From the NCBI RefSeq assembly GCF_000002425.4, contig NC_037255.1, forward strand, positions 5,834,063-5,898,062: a stretch of DNA of 64,000 bases, given 5' to 3'. Shown here in pieces: positions 12,101 to 23,986 of this stretch. A model generated the notes under the pieces. That model saw only the letters and a program-made list of their open reading frames with translations. It did not search any database and was not told the DNA's origin. The stretch is from Physcomitrium patens (Eukaryota > Streptophyta > Bryopsida > Funariales > Funariaceae). A program made the position numbers and the translations under genes. Positions within the stretch are counted from its first letter, which is position 1, and the number at the start of each line of letters is the position of its first letter.

Positions 12101-15100
12101 CAGGTCTTTTCGAAGAAGAACCCTCGGGCTTGTACTAAAGATACAGCTGCCTACACCAGCAGAGGCAATTCGCCTTGCGGTGAGTGAAATTCCAGCCTGA
12201 TTCTAGGCCCCTGATCTCTTTTTCGGATCCACTGTTAACTACTCTAAAATATTTGTCTCCTTAAATTTAATGACATTCTCACTTGGGTGAAAAATACGAT
12301 GATCTATCAAACGATTTATTTAGCAGGAGTTAATGGGCAAGCGATGTGTTTATGACAAGGAATAGTGAATTGCAATCAATTTAGAGTGCTTTCATAGAAG
12401 GTTTTGAAAGTATTCGCATTTTCATGTGGATCTCAACTCTTCATTCATTCGTTACTTAACTGACAGTATGACATGGCTCTTGGGGATTCCTCTGGGCAAG
12501 TTTGAGTGATTGCAGACGGAAAACGTTGTCTTAGCTACAAAATTTTATATTATATTTTGAGACGTGGTAAGTATTTGTTCTTCCTAAACTTCAAATGTAG
12601 CTTACATAAATGATTGTCCGGAATTTTTCTGTGCTTTTATTTTGCAGGCTTTGAACAGCCTCCAGAAGAAGCTCGGGCTGACTGTCTTGATGAAATAACC
12701 ATCGAGTTATCTGATGACATGGCGACTAATATCAAAGTGTCACAAAATGATTCTAAAAACCGACCCGGTTTCAACGTTGAGATTTCTACCCCAAATGAGT
12801 CGCCATGTCAAAGAGTAGGTCCACCGGACAATCGGGGTGAGAATGTTGTTAGACAAGGAACCGCATCTTGGAAGGAATCATTAAAAGATGCTACGCATAG
12901 GAGTGATCAGGTAGATACTGTTGAAAAGGATTCCTCACAAACCAACTGGAGTCATCAGCTAGTGAAGAAAGCCCCTAACAACTGCCTTTTGGATCCTTAT
13001 TGCGTCGGTCCTCGGGATAGTTGCCACATGCCAGCGTATCGGAAGTGTTCTGGAGCTTGTACTGTCAGCTGCAGCGAGACAAAGAGAGATTCCAAAGAGT
13101 GCTCTCTGGTTCCTAATTATGTCGGTCCAAGAAACCATGCTCGGAATAATTGCAGCAAGGCAACTCGTGAGAATGGCTCGAGAGATCAAGCGGCGATCGT
13201 TAGCATCAACCATCCTAAGAAAGACTCCAAACTGTGCCTCTTAAATCATTGTGGCGTTGGATCTCGAAATAACTGTCACATGTCAGCATGTGAAAAGACT
13301 TGTAGGTCTCTTAATAGACCAGGCGGCAACTCTCGCCTTAATCGGAATAATGGTACTCACTTGGATGACAAGGATCTTTCTTGTCTTTGTCCTCGATGTC
13401 TTGTTCATCATGAGAAAGAGATGGTAAATGCGAAGGAGAAGTTTGAAAACAATTGTTGTGTCGGGAAACAAGGTAGCAATGGAAAAGACGAAAAAAGTAA
13501 TCTTCGTACTGAGATTCCTGGTCATGTTGTCATTATAGAGGAAAGAAAAAAAAAGGATTCGAAGAAATTCTGCAGGGGCATGAGCAAGCTTTCTCAGGGA
13601 CGGTTGAATAAAATTTCAAAAGGAAGTCCTCTTACTGAGGACAGAGACCATAGAGATCTGTGTACTTCACATGACGTACGGAGTTCCTCACTAAAAGTAG
13701 AAGGGAATGAGACCACCAATGGGGGTCACGACGAAACATCTCGACAGAATCGTCCTTCAAATGAAAAAACAGACCTTAACGATCCTGTAAAAACTGTTTA
13801 CAAACTGTTTCAAGATTCCTCTCGAACTAGAGAGGGTGAAAGAACTCAGTTCAAATTTCCAGCAACTGAGATTTTCGCAGGGGAGCATGCTTATGTAGTA
13901 AGTGATGAGTTTTCTACCATCCTGTCTGTAAGAGGCATACAATCATTAGTAATCTCAAGTACTCTGTATTTGTTCGCAGGCTTTTGAAGACGTATAACAT
14001 CTCTTGTGAAGGAACACAGCATGGCAAAGAACCTCAATGACTTGAAACATGATGATAAAAGACTTATGCTGCTGATTTGTGGATTTCTATCAGACACTAA
14101 CTACATAAGCTGCGTTGTTGTACAGGGAAACGAAACCAAGCAATCCCCAGTGAGTTACCTCACTTGCTCAAGAGTTTTCATCCTTTTCTTCTATTTATTC
14201 GTTTGTAATATTTTCTGATAGCTTATTGATAGATCCAGGTGCCTTAACGTTGATTCATCCGGTAGTTAGCAGAAAAGTCGGGCATAAAGAAAACTTCGTC
14301 GGCATCGGTGCCTGACACCAGAGTAAAGTTCTAGGTAATCGCTAAGGTCCGTTCCAGGCTATAAAATCAGGAAGTCACCACGTAAAGGAAAAGAGAACGT
14401 CTCGGAATCAGTTGTAAAGTATCTGTTGCGAGTCAAAATATTAAAAAACTAAACAAGTGTTTTTCTAAATTATCATTCACATGACAGCATTCCTCTGATG
14501 CTTTGAAAGCAGGTAGTACATACGACTGACAACGCCACAGCCACACTACGACATAAGCCGCAGCCGGATGCTATAGACCGTGCAGCTGCAGCTGCAGGTT
14601 TTGCAAAAGAAATTGAATCGATGATAGCAGTGCAGCTTGACAAGTCAAGTCGGAGGACCATAGAATCAAATCATTTGTTGTCTCGACAAAAACTCCTCGA
14701 AGACCAGAACGATTCCTATCCACAAACGAAGTTGGACAGAGTGGTGCTAGCTGCAGCAAACGCTGTAAACAAATGCATGCCAATATCATTACTTCTCCCT
14801 ATCAAACAAGATGAATTAAATCAAAAGCCAGTTCCACGCAAGGGCCCGACTCCTCGAGCTACCGTGATTTCTGACGCAAATGGAGCTAGTTTTTATGATC
14901 AACTAGACCAGGTAAAAATCGGCAAGTCATCAGGAAAAAGTGAAGCTCTTTTACTGCTCTAGCATAACAATGTAGAGACAAGCTTTCTCTTATGATGGTT
15001 AACTCGTGTGCTTTTTTTAGTAAACAAATGATTAAATCTGAAGGTAAGTTATCGAGTTATCTGGGTTCTGCCGAGGTTTTGCTTAGATTGTAATCATAAG

Positions 15101-18100
15101 GTTTATGTTAAATTCATCTTTTATGATGACTAGAATTGTCGATTGGTGATGAGCAGCAATTGGAACTACTAGCATCTCAGAGGATGAAATTACTGCGGCA
15201 GGAACGAATTCACCTTCAATCTCTGTTCGGTCGTCTTCAGGCAATGAGAGATTCTGCATCCTCCTGCTTATCATAATTTCTCGCTAACATTTGGAATGCT
15301 AAGTTTATTGACGAAGGTCTAGTCATGTTAATTCTTTGTCTCGTGTTCTATGTTCAACATGTACTGCGGCTTTCAAGTATTGTTAAGCTATAATATTACT
15401 CCTGGGGTCAAATTTCCAGTGTTGAAGCTTTGTATGCTCAAACAAATTAAAGCTCTTCCTTGTTACAGTAACTGAAATGAATGTTTTTGTTGGCATTCTA
15501 TGCAGGAGCATGACCCAAAGGCAGAGTTTTATATGAAAGAAAGAAGTTCAACTGCTTTTAAGTTCCTGGCCAATGACTATGATGACCTTGAAGAACCTAA
15601 AAGGTCTATGTGGATGCGAAGAAGCAATGACTGCTCGACCACTGGCGATGGGTCTGTCGGCTTTCAGATTCCAGGATCCAAGCGACAGCGAAGCATCACC
15701 TTTCCAGCTAGGAAGAGGGGGAAAAAGTTATTGCGTTTGAGTGTCGGAAAACCTGAATCTCATTCTGGTAGGAAGAAACAGGATCAGCATACCATACTCC
15801 CGGCTTCACTTAATCAAGCATCGAGATATTCAAATAGAGGGTTCGATAGTCGACGATCAGTTAAATTTGAACCTTTCAGTAGTAGATTTTCCGGCAGGAG
15901 ATGTTTATCTCTTTCTGAAGCCTGTGATGGGAAGTTGAGTGACACTTCAGGTCCAAACTTTGACGTTTCTTCGATCAATAGATTGAGTTCCTCATCATTT
16001 GGCAAGTGGAAGCCTCTATCGGAACAAGCTCAAGCCAAACCTACGACCAAGAGACGAATATGCAATACATGGAAAATCAGATCTACACCATGGGTTGAAA
16101 GGATGGCTAAAGCAAAGGATACTTTTCCTAGTCTCTTCCGCCCCATGCTGCTAGCTCATCCCAGAAAAGAGCCTCAACTGAAAGCGACTGTTTATAGAAG
16201 AAGTTTTCCTCCTCCTGGGTTGATGTTTAGATCATCAGTAGGATCAAGTAATTTTAGGAAGCATGTTGCTGCAGGCAGAGCGTTTCCTCGTGTGCAACAT
16301 AATCCATCGATAGTACGTGGGAAGCACCCAAATCCATCTTTTCAGTATGACATAAATACAGGGCGGAAAATTGTAGATTCAGAGTTAGAACAGGGAGAAC
16401 TCACAAAAGCGGAATGTAATCTCGTAACAACAAACCTCAAGTCTCGCGCTTCATGGATTCGTTCTCCATCTACGCTCAATTCAAGGGGGAATATTATCAG
16501 AGTAAAAGGTTGGAATGCCGATCCGTTGATTAGAACTGATATTCCTCACAAACCTACAGATATTATGCGCTACAACCGAAATGTTGGACAAGTCGTCCAA
16601 GTTCGTAGAGGGGACGCACATGAAATGCATAAAACTTCACCAGGGACGTCCGGAAGATCGATGAATTTGCGACGTGTTACATTTGCGGGAATGGAAGTGC
16701 ACAATTCTCGCAATTCGAAAAGTTGCAAGGACTTATCTGCACAAGGTGATGCTGCTCTAGAGTCTATCAAAGCTAAGAAGAAGGCTATCACATCGCTACC
16801 TGGGAAAGTGAGAAGTGCCGTTGGAAAACGCCGCAACTTTTCAAGAACAAAATCACCATCCATGCGAAGCTCGGATAAAGTTCACAGGTATGGCAATGGA
16901 GGCGGACAATGGGCTCATCACAAAGGATTCTGGACAGAAATGTTCAAATCTGAGTTTTTTAAAGTGTCTGAGGTCGATTCAATACAGGATATTATGACCT
17001 TTGGGTCCATTTCACAGACAGAACTACCTATGTTGAAAGTGGAAATTGCTCATGGGACGGACCCACTCGGAAAGCTTGGCATTAGAGCTGGAACAGAGGG
17101 TTCATCGATCATGGAAACATCAGTGTTGGATGGCGGAGATCTGACTGTTTTTAATTGTGAAAACATTCCGCGGATGGCAAATGCACCATCTTCGGAGACA
17201 AATACTGAGATAAGGAACGAGCATGATGTGAAAGTAAAGGGTAGATCTGAAGAAATTGGGAAACCTCAAAATCCTGATTTATTCAAGAGCTTAAGTTTCT
17301 TCAATTCACATGGTCTTGAGGGCAGTGCGATAAATGAGCACATCAGTGTTGCAGTCAAGAGCGATTTCTTATCCGATGCTGGAAGTGACAAAGATGAGCA
17401 AGCCGAATCTTGCTATGAGTTCAGTTCATCAATTGAGGCAAAAATGCAAACCCAAATTAGCAAGATCACTTGAATTATGTTTTGATTTCAAACTCTCATT
17501 CCTCTTGGTCTTTCTTTAACATTGCAGAAAGTGTTTGAATTATCAAAATGTATGTTAAAAGAAATGAAAACCATGGTGAGCTATGTGAAGCATGCAAAAG
17601 TATTATGAACTTCAATTTGAACTTATAAGCCGTAAGGTATCTATGAGTAGTCCGCTGAATGTCACTTCAAAGTCGTCACTGACGATGCATCCGTTTTGGA
17701 AAAGTTACTTATTATTTGAATTTGCTTTTAGCAGGATGGACTGGAGCGACATGAGCGTGATATTAGTTCTAAAGATCTACCTGTGTCACCTTTTACACTT
17801 TTGGGTGGCGTATTTTCAGAGAGCATAGAGAACGTGATCCCAGGCTGCATGATTGATCATCTGCAAGAATCAACTTCTGTCCAGCAGGAAATGCAATCAG
17901 AAGTACAATGTCTCGCTCTTGAGCGCATCACTCGACAAACTTTTCCTGACGCACTTGGTAAGGAAAACAAAGGACAGTTAAAGAAGATGGAGTTGGAGCA
18001 GACTTTGATGAATATTGTTCTGCACTCAATTCTGCAGGATGACCTTTTGCAAGATCAAGAAGTTTCCGCTTCTAGCATGCAGCCGATATCTTTGCCCATC

Positions 18101-21100
18101 AACAGGACGTAAGTACAAAAATAGTGTCAAATGACTGCATCTAGTAAAATTTTGGCCGCTCTAACATTGTAACTGTTATCGAATGTTATGAATGTATTAA
18201 ATTCTTGTTAAGTCAGAAAAAGAACCAATTGAATAGTGTTTGATGATTCTCTTGATATTTTATGGTATCTAAAATAGAAATAAGTTGACGGTTAACATTA
18301 TTGATGGTACGTAACCAGAACACCTAATCCCATAACCTATCTTTGAAGAATGCACACTCCAAAATGTTCTTGCTGTGCAGGGTAGTCAAGCGGGTTGACA
18401 AGGAAGTTGAGGTTTTTGTGCAGTCACATGAGATGATCCGATATCCTACACCCGATGCAGTATTATGCATAAATAGAACAGAGCATGGTGCCGTGCCTCA
18501 TGTTGGTGTTGCCACAGAGCATGATGCCGTGCCTCATGTTGGTGTTGCCACAGAGCATGATGCTGTGCCTCATGTTGATGTCGCAACAGAGCAAGAGATC
18601 ATATCCCATATTGATAAAGGGACAGAGCTGGAAATAAGTTTATTTTTCAAAGATCAGGGCATCCAGACTGCGGATGTTGAGCCTCTAATCCAAAGTATCC
18701 TGAGACCCTCACCTTCAGCACCGCACAAGTACAGTACAAAGGTGTGGAAGTAATTGTCGTAACCATTTTCATCTTGATAGAGGCGTCTTTATTACTTAGA
18801 AAACATTTGAAGTACTTGGTGTTCGTTTTTTGCAAGCGAAAATTGGGGTGAATGTGAGAAAAACAATGTGAACAAGTTTTGTGTGTGCGTGGCAGCTACA
18901 GACTACGCAGGTGCACGACGAGGCAATTGAGCGTCAAGTTCCTTGTAGTAACGTCGGAGCTCAAACACCAGAAAAAAATGCTGCTATATCAACAACATCG
19001 CCCAACCCTTCGGCTGCGACGTCCATGTCGATGCCAGTTTTCTGTCAACACTTGGGAATTAGTATCCTTCCTACAATTCTTCCTACTGTTCACGTTGAGC
19101 TTCCTATTCACGTAACAAGCTCCACGAATGTACCACCCCCTCCCGTGAGTACAGCAACTTGCAGCTTCCACGCTGGAGTGAACCCAGGAATACAAGCTAC
19201 TAGAGCCAATATCCAACTGTATCCCGAAGAGATTGCTGCACAGGATCATCACAAGGTGTCGAAATCGTCAACCAGAGACGAAGCTTTACCTGAGCAACTT
19301 GGTGTTGTAGAGGAAGAAAGCGAGAAAGAGAGTGATTGGGAAGATTTGAAGGGATCTTCTCCATCAACACCATCAACACCTCTATCCTCTCCTGGACATA
19401 AAACGAGTTTAAAGAAAGCGATGGAACTATACGCATGTAATCCCAATACCCAAGCAACGGTCCTTGCAAGACAAGATATTCAACCATCAGTTCCGGAGGT
19501 GTGTCAGTTATTGGCAAGCAATGGTCTTCAGCCAGATCAGACTTTTGTGGGAAAATTAGAATCACCAATTCAGATCGCGACGGAAATGATATCCAAAGAC
19601 TTGATAACAAAGGAGCCACCTCAAACGTCTGCTGATGTGACAAGGTATTGACTAGGTCCCGTTCATTTTGAACAAAAATCATTTTACTCTCAGTGTCTTT
19701 GGTGTTTGGGGTGACAAAAAGTACAGGTTGGGTATGTATTTCAGAGCTAGCGTGATAGAAACCCTATGAAACGGTCAGGAGTTCAAGAAGTATTACGCTA
19801 CAGTCACTCGTCGCCATTCTCATCTGTGTTCCTGAACCGCACATAGTCTCGATGATTATTAGGATTAATCAAGAAACTTCAGCCGTTCTCTTAATGATAA
19901 TCAGATACTATTAAGCGAAAGGGGTGTTGAAAGTCTGGGTTGAGATGCCATCATTTTTTTTGATATCTGAACAGAAGGTTCACGAGTTGGGCAAAACTCA
20001 AGAAGATGGAGGAAGCTGCACTTGTGCTGATTGGAGCTGCTTCAATGAAGACGCTCCCCCTCATAAGTTCATCTGAGTATTCTTGCGAAAGTTCACTTGA
20101 GTTTCACAGCTTGTTGTCACCAGGCGAAATGAATACTGAAGGTTATAACTTTCAATGACTGTCTTTGCCAGATATGAAGGGTTGCGAATCATGTTTTGGA
20201 GCCACAGTTGTCATGTGATATACGCTATGTTTTGGCACTCCTCATTCCGTTTCTCTGAGGCCATACAGCGATCTTCCCTGAGTTTTAATATGAAAGTGGT
20301 GAACTTTTTGGGAATGAAACATCATCTAAAAAGTTTACATAGTGGAGGGTTAACGTGCTTAAGAGATATTTTGATTGCTAAAATCATAGGACAGTGAAGA
20401 AGTTCTGATCGATGATTTTCATGCTTCTCAAGGGTTCTTTGAAAAGAGAACCTCGAATTTTGAGATCCTTGAGAAACGGAGACCTCTGAAATGCTTCTGG
20501 AGTCTGATTGTCTGGGCATGCAATTTTGAATTCACGTTGATTACTTCGAATTCATATTGATATCGGATACGTGATGATTCTTTGCCATTGGTCAACTATG
20601 ATATTTTGAACATTCTTCGTTTGATTGACTTTGTAATGTCTGTGCAAGTGCAGAAGTTGGGAGGAGCAGCACCAACAGCAGATTTCTTGATTCCATGTGC
20701 ATTTCAAGTACTTTTAAAGATCTCTTGGAAATAGAGCCTCAAATTCATGCATGGGGTTCGCTTGGCAGTGGACGAGCTTCTGTTGGGGAGATTGGTAATC
20801 CAATTCGCTTCTTTGGATCGTTGTCAGAGGGTACATTCATTTCCTATTCAATGTAATTTTCTCATAAATGTGCATTGATATGTTTCCGAACTGTGCATAA
20901 ATTAGAAAATGGCACAAAAATGCATGGTGCGTTGGTTGGACTGTTAGAGGGTCGCCTTTGAAGTTGGAAGGATGTGATTTGCTAAGTGTTTGGATCATAG
21001 GTGAAGTCGAAGCTGGAATCTTGCCATCATCGAACGAGTTAGGGGAGATTCATAGACACAATTATACCTCTCAGCAAGGATCTGAACCCGGAGAATTGGA

Positions 21101-21155
21101 TGCGGTTGCTGATGTCTCCTCTCCACGACAATTAGCGACCCACTCAGTTGTTTAG
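9112..21155 (+). CDS. Large coiled-coil, mostly disordered protein, probably TALPID3/KIAA0586-like ciliary protein
   Basis: Exons I can join in frame: 9112-9308, 9664-10373, 10754-10845, 11285-12179, 12648-13897, 14126-14149 (24-nt microexon), 14513-14911, 15157 (or 15134)-15240, 15506-about 17470, 17528-17575, 17735-18108, 18381-18741, 18896-19644, 19975-20141, 20654-20830, 21001-21155. The product is about 2,500 aa. Visible features are an amino-terminal basic coiled coil (LRLEARRYKREMQQ), an EGTQTD motif, a Cys-rich repeat region, an alanine-rich helix (DRAAAAAGFAKEIE) followed by a Q-rich coil (ELLASQRMKLLRQER), a QGIQT motif, a Pro/Ser/Thr-rich tail, and a run of GE[IVLM] motifs (SPGEM, SVGEI, SEGEV, ELGEI). 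That order and the SEGE-type tail recall TALPID3, a basal-body protein. This assignment comes from motif recall, not alignment. Unresolved: the start, the 14911 to 15157 joint, and the 3' end of the large 15506 exon. A function in sperm flagellum assembly is inference. Confidence 0.6.
12976..13312 (+). repeat. Three degenerate Cys-rich protein repeats within an exon
   Basis: Three segments of about 26 residues share the pattern C-x-L-x(2-4)-[YC]-x-VG[PS]R-[DN]-x(1-3)-[CR] and usually a following K or C. They start near 12,976 (CLLDPYCVGPRDSCHM), 13,098 (CSLVPNYVGPRNHARN) and 13,231 (CLLNHCGVGSRNNCHM). Linkers contain DSK-type phrases before units two and three. I know no family with this signature. 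Cysteine spacing hints at metal binding or disulfides, but conservation is imperfect. Confidence 0.6.
14126..14149 (+). other. Candidate 24-nt microexon
   Basis: The sequence between acceptor gttgtacag and a perfect donor gtgagt is 24 nt, phase 0 at both ends, encoding GNETKQSP. Neighbouring exons also meet in phase 0, so it can be included or skipped without changing frame. Confidence 0.5.
15241..15505 (+). other. Probable non-canonical GC-AG intron
   Basis: The coiled-coil exon ends CTTCAG and the following bases are gcaatg. No GT donor near this exon end keeps the frame, because the two upstream GT options lead to a stop in the next exon. Using GC as donor (consensus-like AG|GCAATG) joins in phase 0 to the acceptor ctatgcag at 15505 and continues open for more than 600 codons. 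GC-AG introns are a known minor class in plants. Confidence 0.6.
18478..18621 (+). repeat. In-frame 36-bp coding minisatellite
   Basis: Three near-identical 36-bp units (18478-18513, 18514-18549, 18550-18585) encode TEHxAVPHVxVA. A fourth, diverged unit to 18621 reads TEQEIISHIDKG. The array sits within an exon of the large gene, keeps frame, and precedes the QGIQT motif. Copy number could vary between strains without breaking the protein. Confidence 0.9.
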
Positions 21156-22429
21156 TAGCTTCTAATCAACTATTGCTTGATTCAAGTTTATTAAAACACG
21201 TCTTCTCAGATTTTCAGACAACAATTCACTTTTGACTCACGTGAAGCCGGACAGAGACTGCTGTGTCGTGAAGTGGACTTCTTGTATGTATCAAGTAGCT
21301 TCTATTATCTCCTGTTGTATAAATTCACATCTAGGTGCATCCACGGTATCCAACTAAACATTTAAGAGAGTAGATTTGAAAACAAACCCCCACGTGCTTA
21401 CAGGTACTGATTTGTATACTTAAACAGAAAAAGTATAGATTGAGTGAGGATGAATCTGCAATTGCAACTGTAATGTTATGTGCAACATGGAAGCCACGCG
21501 ACTTCCACAAATTTAAGTATCGAAGACTCGTGTTTGAATACTTCGTCCAGTGTGACAACTTGTCCAGAGATTCACAATCCAAACCTCACGATCATGTTTG
21601 CCATACACGTCAACCATTAATTTTTGTGTCCTTCTACGCATAGTTACAAATGAGAGAGCGATCTTCAAGAAGTATAAATAAGATAGTAACTTTTTAACAT
21701 GATACTGTAATACTGAAACATCTTTGCTCTACATAAAATTTAATGTTTGTATTTATGTAATCTTTCGATTTCATTGATAAGGTGATTTTGATCTATCAAC
21801 TATTTCCATATTATGTTAACAAAAACTGTCCCATATTAATACAAGTAAGGCACATGAAAAATATAAAACCTGCGTTTGTGGAGATCCGATGATTTCTATT
21901 TGTTATACTAGACTGTTTACCAACACACTACCGAGGTTTCCATGTAGCAAAAAGCATTAAGAATACGAAATATATATAGAAGAAGATTATTCTTTAGAAC
22001 TGGGATTTGAGTCCCAAAATACAATCACTGGGCGTGGTTAGTTACTCTTTAGTTATATTCATAGTATAGCTTGAGTAATAACATATTTTTATATTTATTG
22101 TTGATACTGTAACTACAAGTAGAGTAGGGAGGTCATGCTTAGAATCTTGAATAGTGCCGTAAATATCCAAGGTGCTACTAATCACGTAAGGATTAGAATT
22201 TCATTTCAAATGGCATTAATGAAAACCACACGAATATTTGTATTGAAGATACAAATTATATTGATTACACTGTCTGTCATATTTTGGCATTAATAGAAAA
22301 CCCTAATTGGAAAACCAATTTGTTGAGTCCAACTTCTGGTTTAGGATCACGATACTACGTAGCCACGAAGCTTCATCAGAAACTACGATGAGAAGCAGCG
22401 TCCATATCCGTGGCCCGGAACGAAGGCGA
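21156..22429. other. Intergenic region between convergent genes
   Basis: 1.27 kb between the stop codons of the large plus-strand gene and the minus-strand methyltransferase gene. It must hold both 3' untranslated regions. Open frames of 67-91 codons occur, but none begins with a well-placed ATG or shows recognisable domains. I see no transposon or structural RNA here. Confidence 0.6.
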
Positions 22430-23986
22430 TCACCACCATTGATGTACAAGCACACCACGGCGGCGCAGAGATCGAAACAAAGACACACAATCTTGATAGG
22501 TGCGGTTATACTTGGGGGATCTGTGCGGGGACGAACGCTGCCATCGATTGTAGTGGCACTCCAGAAAGAGCTCATCAACTAGGCAAATGGCGCCAGTGTC
22601 GACCATCTTCGGCACCAGATCAGTCTCCGCTCCCTCGACGTCCATCTTCACCACAAGGAAATCTTCCTCTCGGACCATGCTTCGAATCCATTCCGACACA
22701 TCCAGTCCCTGTACCTCCGCGCGATGGTCGCATCTATCCAGCCACGATGACTTCTGGGACACTCTTGGAGAATACTGAATTCGGCCCATTCCTCCCCGAT
22801 GCCCACACCCGTTTCGATCCATGTCGCTTCCGAAGCTCAAGCTCTCGTTCCTGATCCACGCGGCGTATGCCATGAAGTTCACCTCTGGGTGGTTTGAGTA
22901 AGAGTGTCGGAATGTGCTGTCTGCCTCGATTGCGTAGATTGTGAAGTTGTGGCCTTGCTTTGGGTATGCTTTTTGGAACCAGTTGCCTATGCTGGAGCCG
23001 TAGTTCCGGGACCCGATGTCGACGTAGATATATCGTCTGTGATGTCTGATGTCAGTGAGTGATGGAAGGTATTTCATGGATCTAAGGCTGCTCTTGGAAG
23101 CGATCCAGGGTTTCTTCGGCTCCGACAGAACCAGGGGTTCTGCGAGTTTTAAAACGTCCGCCTTCGACTTAGTTATGAAGCAATTACTCGCAGCTCTTGC
23201 ATTGTTCCTGCTTTTCTTCCGCATGGCCACTTCGGTGTCCAATCCAAAACCATCAACGCGACGGATGTGGATGACGTCCGAGTTTTTGAACAGGGCAAGA
23301 AGGGCATCGACAGAGTGCAGATCGATGACTGAAAACTTGTCTGGTCGGGTGAAAAGTGCAACGTGCAGTACCGCTACACCAGCAGGCTTGAGAGTTCGCT
23401 CGATCTCCGAGACAAAGAGTTTCGGAAACAAGGCGTGATCGAAAACATTCGAAAACTCAAAATCAAACGTGCTGTTTGCGAAGGGATGCTTATGAAAGTC
23501 TCCACGAAGCACCAGTGGCGGCGCAGGAACGAGGTCGATACCAATGACATCCGCGACCCCGACTTCTTTGAAAGCCACGACTTCCTGTCCCATCCGTGCT
23601 CCAATGCACACAACCTTCTGGCCAGGTTTCACCAGACCTTGATCTACATGCCACCGGAAAATGGAAGAGAACACATTGATTTTACGACGCCAGTCGACGG
23701 TTTTCCACACCTCACGCAACTTCGCGTTGAGGGTTTTGTTGAGTTGTAGCTGAAGATACTCTTCGTACGAACGGAAACGATGGCGGGCTCGGAGCCCATC
23801 GGACCCTGAAAAGAAGTCAGTGAGTGAGTGCAAATTGTCGCCAGGGTTATGTGCTAAACTGGTCCAGGACATCGATGTACTCTGGTAAAACAAATGGAAT
23901 GGAAAGACGAGGAAGAGAGATGTCAAGAGAAGAGCAAAAACAAGAGCAAAACTCAGACGACGACGACCCACAGATGGACGAATCAT
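22430..23986 (-). CDS. Type II membrane protein with SAM-methyltransferase and FkbM-like domains (518 aa, intronless)
   Basis: Residues 1-10 are basic (MIRPSVGRRR) and 11-33 form a hydrophobic signal anchor, so the body probably faces the Golgi or ER lumen. Residues 120-260 form a class I SAM-dependent methyltransferase-like fold, with motif I VVCIGARMGQE at 125-135 and an acidic motif IGIDLVP at 148-154. Residues 315-470 resemble an FkbM-type methyltransferase, starting YVDIGSRNYGSS and including the hallmark KMDVEGAE near 447-454. The protein ends GVLVHQWW, a carboxyl terminus I recall as conserved in the plant family of Arabidopsis At5g01710/At5g03190. Its substrate is not known to me; cell-wall or glycan methylation is a guess. 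The open frame extends upstream to 24043, but only through a TTG; the first ATG is at 23986. The gene is convergent with its left neighbour and has a strong overlapping upstream ORF. Confidence 0.88.
   Translation of the reverse strand: MIRPSVGRRRLSFALVFALLLTSLFLVFPFHLFYQSTSMSWTSLAHNPGDNLHSLTDFFSGSDGLRARHRFRSYEEYLQLQLNKTLNAKLREVWKTVDWRRKINVFSSIFRWHVDQGLVKPGQKVVCIGARMGQEVVAFKEVGVADVIGIDLVPAPPLVLRGDFHKHPFANSTFDFEFSNVFDHALFPKLFVSEIERTLKPAGVAVLHVALFTRPDKFSVIDLHSVDALLALFKNSDVIHIRRVDGFGLDTEVAMRKKSRNNARAASNCFITKSKADVLKLAEPLVLSEPKKPWIASKSSLRSMKYLPSLTDIRHHRRYIYVDIGSRNYGSSIGNWFQKAYPKQGHNFTIYAIEADSTFRHSYSNHPEVNFMAYAAWIRNESLSFGSDMDRNGCGHRGGMGRIQYSPRVSQKSSWLDRCDHRAEVQGLDVSEWIRSMVREEDFLVVKMDVEGAETDLVPKMVDTGAICLVDELFLECHYNRWQRSSPHRSPKYNRTYQDCVSLFRSLRRRGVLVHQWW

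Noticed and set aside
15021-15043. 23-nt candidate exon with acceptor ctttttttag and donor gtaagt
   Set aside because: It needs incoming phase 2, but the best upstream donor (CAG|gtaaaa at 14,911) gives phase 0 and would hit a stop at once. An unlikely AA|gtcatc donor would be required.
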